Source: Smittia aterrima
Taxonomy: Eukaryota; Arthropoda; Insecta; Diptera; Chironomidae
Direction: 5' to 3'
Assembly: GCA_033063855.1 (NCBI GenBank)
Contig: CP093831.1
Location: 23,560,001-23,624,000 of the forward strand
DNA length: 64,000 bases
Shown here: one piece after another, positions 12,150-21,593 of the stretch
Position numbering within the stretch: the stretch's first letter is position 1
Layout of the letters: each line of letters opens with the position of its first letter
Notes under the pieces: generated by a model
Databases searched by the model: none
What the model saw: the letters and a program-made list of their open reading frames with translations, nothing else
Told to the model about the DNA's origin: nothing
Program-made: the position numbers and the translations under genes

Positions 12150-14402
12150 CTAATCATCCGACGAACAGCTCAAATCGATCTCACCAGAGAGCGCAGCCAA
12201 ATATTTTCTGTTGTTGTTAGTCTTCTCGTACTTATCGTCGATGCAAGTGTTGTTTGAGAAATCAATAACTTTTGCATTTCTCAGGAAACGGAGAGATCTT
12301 GCTTCGATTATTTCGAGTTGGTTGTCGTTGATTCGGAACTCTTCGATTGTTCCTTTGATCGGCAAGAGATCAGCTGTAAACTTTTCCAATTGATTGAAAG
12401 AAAGAATCAATTTCTTTAAGTTTTTCAAATGAAAGAAAGATTTGGAAGGCAACGAGATAATTTCGTTCGATGACAAATCAAGAACTTCAAGTTGAGTTAG
12501 CTCATCGAATGTTCCTTCTTCGATTGATGTCAAATTATTTCCTGTGATCTCGAGCTTCTTCAATTGTTCGAGTCCTTGGAAATCCCTTTTGTTCAAAGAG
12601 ATTAACTTTGAATTTGTGATGACGATGCTTGTGAGATTGGGGAATCTACTGGAGAGCTCGAAAGGAATGAATTTCATTGACTGATCAATGATCTTGAGAG
12701 TCGAAATGTCCGAAGCTGCTCTGTCGTCTGCAAAGTGAACTTTCGAGGTTTTTGTTCTTGGATATTGAATTGTCAAATCTTGAATATTACAAACGCCAGT
12801 AATGTCTTCTTCCATCTTTTGCTTTGTCAAGTCACTGCTGCAGTTAAGCTCAACAGGCAAAACACATTTGTCGATAACCGTATCAACGAAAATCTCCTTA
12901 GTTGCGTCAGGGAAACTGATGTTAATGCAGACGTTATTTGTAAAATCAGCCGTTTCAATTGTTTCAATAGAAGTCAACAAGTTGACGCTAATAAATTCCA
13001 ATTTGTTCAAACTTAGTTTTAATGTTTTGAGATTGATGAGAGGTTTCAAAATTTCTGTTGTCATAGAGATCAGTAAATTGCTTTTGAGGTTGAGCTCCCG
13101 GAGACTTTGGAGATTGCTAAAGACGCCGACTTGAAGTGTCTCAATTCGATTCTCTGACAAGTCAAGACTGACTAACTTTGAATCTTCTTCGAATGCATTC
13201 AGCGGAATCTCTAGGATTTTGTTTCCTTTTAATGTCAACAGTTGCAAATGACTTAGTCCAGACAAACATGAATTATCGATGCTGAAAAGCCCCGAGTACG
13301 TGACAATCAGTTCTTCGAGATTTAAAAACATTTGACCCAGGTTTACTGGCAAAAACAAAGTTTGTTGTTTTAAAATAGTCAGCGATCTTAATTTGCTTGA
13401 ATCCATCTGTCCATTTGAGATCTTCTCAATTCTAATGTTATCAAATTGAACTTTCAAATTAATTGCGACGCATGAACTTTGATTGTAAGGTTCGCAAAAC
13501 AAATCCACTTTTTGCTCTTCGCCAAATCTGCTGATAACGTCGCTCGACGCACACGAATGTAGAGCTTTCGACGACAACAGCAATGATTTTGTTGCTGCGT
13601 TTAAATTTCCATCAGCCGAGTCGAATGATAATTGAAGAGAATTGACTTTTGATTCCGATGTTATAAGTTTTTCATTGAGTTCTTCTAATTTGTCTCCAGC
13701 GAGAATCTCTTTCAAACTTTCCGGGTCCCTGCATAATGGTTTATAATTCATATGACGATGAAATCCATCTACTAGAAAAATGCATCCAATTTCATTGTGA
13801 TCGAATATTCCAATAGTAAATTTTGGACGATGAACTATTTTCTCGCTCAGAATTATTAAATTTTGATTACCACTTATGATAACGGAATCTAGTTTAATAT
13901 TGAAGTCAAATAAATCGTTGGGAAGAGCCACGATTTCGTTTGCTTGTAAATCGATAATCTCGAGTTCTGTGAATGGTTTCAAGTCCGATTGTCGAACTGA
14001 TTTCAATTGTGAATTGAAAATTCTAATTTTTATCAGATGCGGAAAAAACTTTTCTAATCCTCGTGGAAAGGAGAAAACTTCTTGATTTTCGACCAGAAAA
14101 TATCTTATGTGTTCATCTTGTTTTTTAAGAGGTTTGTCTGTAAAATCATTAATTGATGAAGCAGTTCTATCGAGGATTGGTGCACTTAAAGATTCGACTT
14201 CTAATTCAATTGTAACACAAGCTATGAATGCTCCATTTACAATCTCTGGTTCAATTGCCTGATAATCACTGAATTCACATTCAATGTTGAAGCAATCACT
14301 TCCAGTTAACGCAGCAAACAAAAGCAGCACAATCAATCTGATGATAAAAATGATTTAAAACAAAACAATTGAGAAGGAAAAAAATTTGTTATCAAACCTC
14401 AT
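12150..14402 (-). CDS. Secreted leucine-rich-repeat protein, LRR-A
   Basis: Two coding exons: a five-base exon (14398-14402, ATGAG) and 12150-14337, giving 730 residues. Splicing gives the signal peptide MRLIVLLLFAALTGSDC. The mature protein has three similar modules, each with a cysteine cap, a strand ending in F(L/I)P..L...F.NL and LRRs such as LQLLTLKGNKILEIPLNAF. A heptad-like linker (around KLEELNEKLITSESKVNSL) separates modules 1 and 2. No transmembrane segment or TIR domain is visible, so it is probably extracellular. LRR proteins of this kind in flies bind other proteins; the ligand is unknown. It lies in a trh-A intron on the same strand and is closest to the neighbouring broken copy LRR-B. 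Confidence 0.88.
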
Positions 14403-14533
14403 TTTATTTGAAATTCAAATTATTTCGGGATAATTTTAATATTTCACTGATCACTTCAAAGACTCGTAAATGAATGTGAAATTTAAATATTGTGTAATCG
14501 TATTTTTGTGAGAGACTTGAGAGAGTTTTAGCA

Positions 14534-14543
14534 GATAAGACCA
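14534..14543 (-). promoter_or_regulatory. GATA-type element upstream of LRR-A
   Basis: GATAAGACCA (plus strand) lies 132 bases upstream of the LRR-A ATG. The same ten bases occur 132 bases upstream of LRR-B and 162 bases upstream of LRR-C. A TGATCAGTG string also precedes all three genes. GATA factors often drive gut and fat-body genes in flies; that role is inferred here. Confidence 0.4.
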
Positions 14544-16822
14544 CAGAGAGTGGTGATGTGTTTTAATATTCGTTATTGCTTTAAGAAAATGTCCAAATAA
14601 TGTTTTATGATCCGTTAGGTAACGGATGTTATCATTCGTTGGTGACAAGATTTATTTATTATTTTATTGAGGATATTGTTTCAACCCTCAAATATTTTTT
14701 TACCTACAAACAATAACCTAATTGTATTCTTTCTTTTATGTACCAAAAACTGTTTTCTAATAGCTTTGAGCATTGGATTCGCTTTACTTTACAATCATGT
14801 AACTTAATCATCCTAAGAACAGCTCAAATCGATCTCACCAGAAAGCGCAGCCAAATATTTTCTGTTGTTGTTAGTCTTCTCGTACTTATCGTCAATGCAA
14901 GTGTTGTTTGAGAAGTCAATAACTTTTGCATTTCTCAAGAAACGGAGAGATCTTGCTTCGATTATTTCGAGTTGGTTGTCGTTGATTCGGAACTCTTCGA
15001 TTGTTCCTTTGATCGGCAAGAGATCAGCTGTAAACTTTTCCAATTGATTGAAAGAAAGCATTAGTTTCTTCAACTTCGACAAGTGAAAGAATAATTTTGA
15101 TGGCAACGAGATAATTTCGTTCGATGACAAATCGAGAACTTCCAGTTGAGTTAATTCATCGAATGTTCCTTCTTCGATTGATGTCAAATTATTTCCTGTG
15201 ATCTCGAGCTTCTTCAATTGTTCGAGTCCATGGAAATCTCTTTTGTTCAAAGAGATTAACTTTGAATTTGTGATGACGATGCTTGTGAGATTGGAGAATC
15301 TACTGGAGAGCTCAAAAGGAACAAATTTCATTGACTGATCAATGATCTTCAGAGTCGAAATGTCCGAAGCTGCTCTGTCATCTGCGAAGTGAACTTTCGA
15401 GGTTTTTGTTCTTGGATATTGAATTGTCAAATCTTGAATATTACAAACGCCAGTAATGTCTTCTTCCATCTTTTGCTTTGTCAAGTCACTGCTGCAGTTA
15501 AGCTCAACAGGCAAAACGCATTTGTCGATAACCGTATCAGCGAAAATCTCCTTAGTTGCTTCAGGGAAACTGATGTTGATGCAGACGTTATTTGTAAAAT
15601 CAGCCATTTCAATTGTTTCAATAGAAGTCAGCAAGTTGACGCTAATAAATTCCAATTTGTTCAAACTTAGCTTTAGTGTTTTGAGATTGATGAGAGGCAT
15701 AAAAATTTCCGCTTTCACTGTAGTCAATAAGTTGCTATTGACGTTTAGTTCCCGGAGACTTTGAAGATTGTTAAAGACGCCGACTTGAAGTGTCTCAATT
15801 CGATTCTCTGACAAGTCAAGACTGACTAACTTTGAACCTTCTTCGAATGCATTCAGCGGAATCTCTAGGATTTTGTTTCCTTTCAATGTCAACACTTGCA
15901 AATGACTAAGTCCAGACAAACATGAATTATCGATGCTGAAGAGTCCTGAGTAGCTGACATCCAGTTCTTCGAGATTTAAAAACATTTGACCCAGGTTTAC
16001 TGGCAAGAACAAAGTTTGTTGTTTTAAAATTGTCAGCGATCTTAATTTGCTTGAATCCATCTGTCCATTTGCGATCTTCTCAATTCTCATGTTATCAAAT
16101 TGAACTTTGAAATCAATTGCCACACATGAACTTTGATTGTAAGGTTCACAAAACAAATCCACTTTTTGCTCTTCGCCAAATCTGCTGATAACGTCGCTCG
16201 ACGCACACGATTGTAGAGCTTTCGACGACATCAGCAATGATTTTGTTGCTGCGTTCAAATTTCCATCAGCCGATTCGAATGACAATTGAAGAGATTCCAA
16301 TGACAATCGCAGATAATTAACTTCATCATCCGATTTTACAAGTTTTTCTTTGAGTTCTTCTAGTTTGTCTTCAGCAAAAATCTCTTTCAGACTTTCCGGG
16401 TCCCTGCATAATGGTTTATAATCATTACGATAATATTCATTTATTCGAAAACTGCATCCAATGTTGTTGTGATCGAATATTCCAATTCTCATTTTTTTAC
16501 GATTTCTTATATTCTCGCTCAGAACTATTAAATTATGATTATCACTTATGATAACGGAATCTAGTTTAATATTGAAGTCAAATAAATCGTTGGGAAGAGC
16601 AATGATATCGTTTGCTTCTAAATCGATAAACTCGAGTTCTGTGAATGGTTTCAAGTCCGATCACTCCGGCCCACACGATTTTTTTTCAAAAAATTGTCGG
16701 GCCCGGAGTATTGTTTTCGGTCAAGAAATAAAAAAATATAACCACCATTATATTTCACTTTTCTCGACGTTTCATGATATTTTAAGCCAGAAAAACCAAT
16801 AAAAAAAATCCTGTCCGGATTC

Positions 16823-16858
16823 GTGTGTGTATGTATGTATGTATGTATGTATGTATGT
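16823..16858 (+). repeat. GT/GTAT microsatellite
   Basis: A GTGTGTGT run leads into about eight GTAT units inside the Helitron-like element. Confidence 0.9.
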
Positions 16859-17010
16859 CTGTAAACACCATAACTCTCGAACCAATGCAGCTAGCGCGCT
16901 CAAATTTGGTTTGCAACTTTGTATTGTTCCTCGGAGAAACCCTATTGAAAATGAGCACTCTAGCGCCTCCCCTTCTGGTACCTCTCATACACATGGTCTA
17001 ATAGTTTAAA

Positions 17011-17268
17011 TAGTTATACATAGTTATACATAGTTATACATAGTTATAAATAGTTATACATAGTTATACATAGTTATACATAGTTATAAATAGTTATACA
17101 TAGTTATACATAGTTATAAATAGTTATACATAGTTATTAATAGTTATAAATAGTTATACATAGTTATACATAGTTATACATAGTTATAAATAGTTATAAA
17201 TAGTTATATTAGCTATAAATAGTTATAATAGCTATAAATAGTTATAATAGCTATAAATAGTTATAAAC
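17011..17268 (+). repeat. 10-bp minisatellite (TAGTTATACA)n
   Basis: About 20 tandem copies of TAGTTATACA or TAGTTATAAA, followed by a longer variant containing TAATAGCTATAAA. It is internal to the Helitron-like element and followed by the hairpin ATCCGCC-ATAA-GGCGGAT near 17279-17296. Confidence 0.92.
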
Positions 17269-18849
17269 TAGTATCTATATCCGCCATAAGGCGGATGGGT
17301 TTTATTGCTAGTCGCTTCAATTTTATTTGGTGTGTATTTGAGGAATTAGGTTAAAAATTGCAAAAAAAAAATTTTTGTATGGAAAATTTTTGAACCACCC
17401 ACTCCGCCCACCTAAATGATATGTCAAATTGAAGGTCTCATTGAATGCAACATTCCATCTTATTGTCACGATGCATGTTTATAAAGAAACAACTGAGTTA
17501 GAGCTCAAGCAAAACTCAAAAAATCGAAAATGACGTCGGCTTTTTTCACTAAAGTGGAAATTGCGGAAAATTGTACCGTTTTTCGTTAAAGCCGCTTTCC
17601 CTAATGAAAGCCAGATAGATTTGGAAGTGTTTCAAGCAAAAAACCGGAATTTTAATGATCTCTGAGTTCCGCAATTTCCCTTTGAATCTGAAATTTCATC
17701 GAAATATGAGTTTTTCCACATTTTGGGGGCGGGGGAATGTCTGGGACAGCCCGAAACAATTTTCATTGCTCGGCGACATTACCGCGGTGTGATTCAATTT
17801 TACTCGAGCGAAATCGAATAAGTAATTCGGACATGAAAATCCCCGAAGTAAAACGAAAACTGAAAAATTTTCCTTAAACTCAACGGCGCCGCTAAAGGGA
17901 AGAGGGAGGGGAAAAATAATTTGCCCTAACTTATAGCCCAACTAATAAGCTACAACAAAGTCTTAGGAGTTTTTGCGATATCTCATAACGTTTCGCGATA
18001 AATTTGTGATTTACAAATTATGAGGACAAAACATAAAACATGATTTTCCGGAAAAACGTTTTCATATTTCCCAAGATTTTATAGGTTCGTAAAGTCTCCA
18101 CTTCGCATAAGCACCTTCGGTGCTGATGCTCGTGTCGATCCGGGGTGGGTCCATGTACGGACACAGGTTACTCAAATAGTAGGTTCAAATGGGCCGGAGT
18201 TTAACCGGCGTATAGGTCGCGTAGCGACCGTCGCGGGTCGCGTGGTTGTGTCTTAGGCCGCAGGCCGGAGACATCCACCGTGCTCTCTAGTTGTCGAATT
18301 GACTTCAATTGTGAATTGTAAATTCTAATTTTTTTCAGATGCGGAAAAAACTTTTCTAATCCTCGTGGAAAGGAGAAAACTTCGTGATTTTCGACCAGAA
18401 AATATCTTATGTGTTCATCTTGTTCTTTAAAAGGTTTGTCTGTCAAGTCATTAATTGATGAAACAGTTCTATCGAAGATTGATGCACTTAAAGATTCGAC
18501 TCTGAATTCACTTCCAACACAAGCCATGAATGTTCCATTTGCAATCTCCGGTTCACTTGCCTGATAATCACTGAAGTAACATTTAATGTTGAAGCAATCA
18601 CTTCCAGCTAACGTAGCAAACAAAAGCAGCACAATCAATCTGATGATAAAAATGAATTAACAGTTTTAATTTAAAACCAATCAATTGGGAAGAAACGAAA
18701 TTTGTTATCAAACCTCATTTTGTTTAAAATTTAAATGATTTCGGGATAATTTCAATATTTCACTGATCACTTCAAAGACTCGTAAATGAATGTGAAATTT
18801 AAATATTGCTTAACCTTATCTTTGTGAGAGGCTTGAGAGAGTTTTAAAA

Positions 18850-18859
18850 GATAAGACCA
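18850..18859 (-). promoter_or_regulatory. GATA-type element upstream of LRR-B
   Basis: GATAAGACCA, 132 bases upstream of the LRR-B ATG, the same distance as in LRR-A. The surrounding ~300 bases are nearly identical to the LRR-A upstream region, so the duplication included the promoter. Confidence 0.4.
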
Positions 18860-19147
18860 GAGAGAGTGGTGATGTGTTTTAATATTCGTTTTTGCTTTAA
18901 GAAAATGTCCAAATGATCTTTTATGATTATGATTATCATCCGTTGGTGCCAAGATTTATTTATTATTTTATTGAGGATATTGTTTCAACCCTCAAATCTT
19001 TTTACCTACGAACAATAACCTAATTGTATTCTCTCTTTGTATTTTCCCCATTTACTTTCTGCGTGTTCTTTTATGTACTAAAAACTGTTTTCTAACAGCA
19101 TCAAACGTTGGATTCGCTTTATTTTAAATTCAAACAATTTAATCATC

Positions 19148-21353
19148 CTAAGAACAGCTCAAATCGATCTCACCAGAAAGCGCAGCCAAATATTTTCTGT
19201 TTTTATTAGTCCTCTCGTACTTATCGTCGATGCAAGTGTTTTTGGAGAAATCGATAACTTCTGCATTTCTCAGGAAACGGAGAGATCTTGCTTCGATTAT
19301 TTCGAGTTGGTTGTCGTTTATTCGGAACTCTTCGATTGTTCCTTTGATCGGCAAAAGATCAGCTGTAAACTTTTCCAATTGGTTGAAAGAGAGAATTAGT
19401 TTCTTCAACTTCGACAAGTGAAAGAATAATTTGGATGGAAGCGAGATAATTTCGTTCGATGACAAATCGAGGACTTCAAGTTGAGTTAGCTCATCGAATG
19501 TTCCTTCTTCGATTGATGTCAAATTATTTCCTGTGATCTCGAGCTTCTTCAATTGTTCGAGTCCTTGGAAATCTCTTTTGTTCAAAGAAATTAACTTTGA
19601 ATTTGTGATGACGATGCTTGTGAGATTGGGGAATCTATTTGAGAGCTCGAAGGGAATGAATTTCATTGACTGATCAACGATCTTGAGAGTCGAAATGTCC
19701 GAAGCTGCTTTGTCGTTTGCGACGTGAACTTTTGAGATTTTCATTTTTGGAAATTGAATTGTCAAATCTTGAATATTACAAACGCCAGTGTTGTCTTCTT
19801 GCATTTCCTTTGTCGTGTACTTTGTGCAAGTGATTTCAAGTGGGAATGCACATTTGTCGATAATTGCGTAGTCGATAGTCTCTTTCGATGCTCCCGGAAA
19901 ACTGAGGTCAATACATTCATTGTTTGTGAAATTAGCTATCACGATCGAGTTGAGTGAATGTAAAATGTTGGCGCTAATGAATTTCAGCTTATTTCCACTA
20001 AGATTTAATGTTTGAAGATTGATTAGGCGCTCAAATATTTCCGCATTCACTGTTGTCAACAAATTGCTTTCGAGGAACAACAAAGTTAGTTTTCCAAGAT
20101 GATTGAAGACACCAACTTCAAGTTTCTCAATTTGGTTCTCTGACAAGTTTAGTTCTTCCAACGAAATTAGTTTCTCGAATGCATTCAACGGAATTTCATG
20201 AATTTTGTTTCCTTTTAATGACAACAATATCAAATTCTCAAATCCTTTCATAAATGAGTTATCGATGTTGAAGAGTCCAGAGTAAGTGACCGACAAATCT
20301 GAGAGATTTGAAAACATTTGACCCAAGTTGATTGGCAAGAACAAAGTCTGTTTCTTCGAAATAATCAGCGATTCTGCTTTTGGTTTTTTGCCAACCATGC
20401 TATCAACAGAGTGCATCCAAGAAACCTTTTCAATCCTCGTGTTATCAAATTCAACTTTCAACTCAGTAACGTCACATGATATTCTCCAGTTTTTTGTCAT
20501 TTTAAATTCGCAAATCAAGTCAACTTTGTTCTCTTCACCTACTTTACTAATATTCTCGCTGGGCAGACAAGATTGTAGAGTCTTGGATGACATCAACATT
20601 GACTTTGTTGCTGTGTTCAGATTTCCATCTGCTGAGTCTAATGACAATTGAAGAGAATGAACTTTTGTTTCCAATTTTAGAACTTTTTCATTAAGTTCTC
20701 GCACTTTGTCTATCAGATTTTCTGGCTCGAGACATTTTGGTTTCGATGCATCGTCTCCTGAATAATTGCATCCAATATTATTGAACGAAAAAGAAATTTT
20801 TGGATGTTGATCTCTAAGGTCGCCGCTTAGAACTTTCAACTTTTTATTATTGTCTAATAAGACGAAAGACAGTTCTGGATTGAACGAAAATAAATCAACG
20901 GGAAGAACTTCAATTTCGTTTCCTTGTAAATAGAGAAGCTGGAGCTCTGAGAATGGTTTCAAGTCGGATGATCGAAGTGACTGTAAACGTGAGTTGGCAA
21001 TTGTGATTTCTATCAGATGCGGAAAAAACTTTTCCAATCCTCGCGGGAAGGAGAGAACTTCTTGATATTCAACCCTAAAGTCCGTTATGTAATAGTCGTG
21101 CTCATAAGGTTGATCCGTCAAATTATTAATTGATGAAACTGTTCGATCGAAAATTGAAGCACTTAAAGATTCCACTTTTAATTCACTTGTAACGCAAACT
21201 CCGTATGATTCTTCGTCCCTTTGAGTGATGTCACATTTAATGTCGAAGCAGTCAGTTTCTACTACCGCCAACAAAAATAGCACAAAAAGTCTGATGATAA
21301 AAATGTTTAAAATAAATAAAAAGCAGAAAGCGAAATTTGTTATCAAACCTCAT
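19148..21353 (-). CDS. Secreted leucine-rich-repeat protein, LRR-C
   Basis: Two coding exons, 21349-21353 (ATGAG) and 19148-21290, giving 715 residues. The signal peptide is MRLFVLFLLAVVETDC. The three-module LRR architecture matches LRR-A. The first module and coiled linker are clearly diverged, but from KAASDISTLKI to the C-terminus the protein is nearly identical to LRR-A and LRR-B. Like LRR-B it ends LSCS, where LRR-A reads on to LSCSSDD. A TTTATT at 19118-19123 is a probable polyadenylation signal. It lies in the trh-A intron, just downstream of the 42-nt distal exon at 21594-21635. No membrane anchor is seen. Confidence 0.88.
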
Positions 21354-21514
21354 TTTAATTAAAAGAACTCAAGAATATTTTTTTATTTTCCACTGATCAC
21401 TTCAACGACCCAAAAGAGAATGAGAATGGTTTTGATTTTTTTCTTTCCTTCATTCAGAATAATCTTATCATTGCGAAACACTTCACAGAGATGACCTAAG
21501 TTCCACCTTTGAGT

Positions 21515-21524
21515 GATAAGACCA
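21515..21524 (-). promoter_or_regulatory. GATA-type element upstream of LRR-C
   Basis: GATAAGACCA, 162 bases upstream of the LRR-C ATG and only 70 bases from the trh-A exon at 21594. It is retained although the rest of this upstream region has diverged from LRR-A and LRR-B. Confidence 0.4.
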
Positions 21525-21593
21525 GACCGAAAAGTCTCATGAACTCATTTCCAATTGCAACAAATTGACAACAAAATAAAAACTCAAACTCAC

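Larger units (their letters stand above)
16661..18290 (+). mobile_element. Non-autonomous Helitron-like element
   Basis: This 1,630-bp insert is defined against the intact paralogue LRR-A. It begins TC and ends CTAG (the CTRR form), sits between a host A (16660) and T (18291), and has no target-site duplication, which are the canonical Helitron features. Near the 3' end are GGTCGC-GTA-GCGACC and GGCC-GCA-GGCC hairpins, and AGCACC-TTC-GGTGCT farther in. The left terminus (ACTCCGGCCCA) is inverted at 18192-18203 (TGGGCCGGAGTT), a subterminal inverted repeat like those of Helentron/DINE elements. No Rep or helicase frame is present. It carries a GTAT microsatellite and a 10-bp minisatellite. Confidence 0.75.
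14813..18718 (-). pseudogene. LRR-B: LRR gene split by a Helitron-like insertion
   Basis: The layout matches LRR-A: a five-base first exon (18714-18718), then 18639-18291, an inserted element (18290-16661), then 16660-14813. The two halves abut exactly where LRR-A is continuous (13988/13989) and stay in the same frame, with no other stop. With the insert, translation runs about 29 residues into it and stops at 18201, leaving only a signal peptide and part of module 1. The 3' half still has a 613-residue open frame from an internal Met, with no signal peptide. The lack of further damage suggests a young insertion. It is probably a null allele or pseudogene; I saw no clean splice pair that would remove the insert. 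Confidence 0.8.

Noticed and set aside
12735..13134. Plus-strand frames mirrored in LRR-A, LRR-B and LRR-C
   Set aside because: They are antisense shadows of the LRR coding exons, repeated only because the genes are paralogues.
17696..17941. 81-codon frame inside the Helitron-like element
   Set aside because: No Rep, helicase or transposase motif; too short to make the element autonomous.
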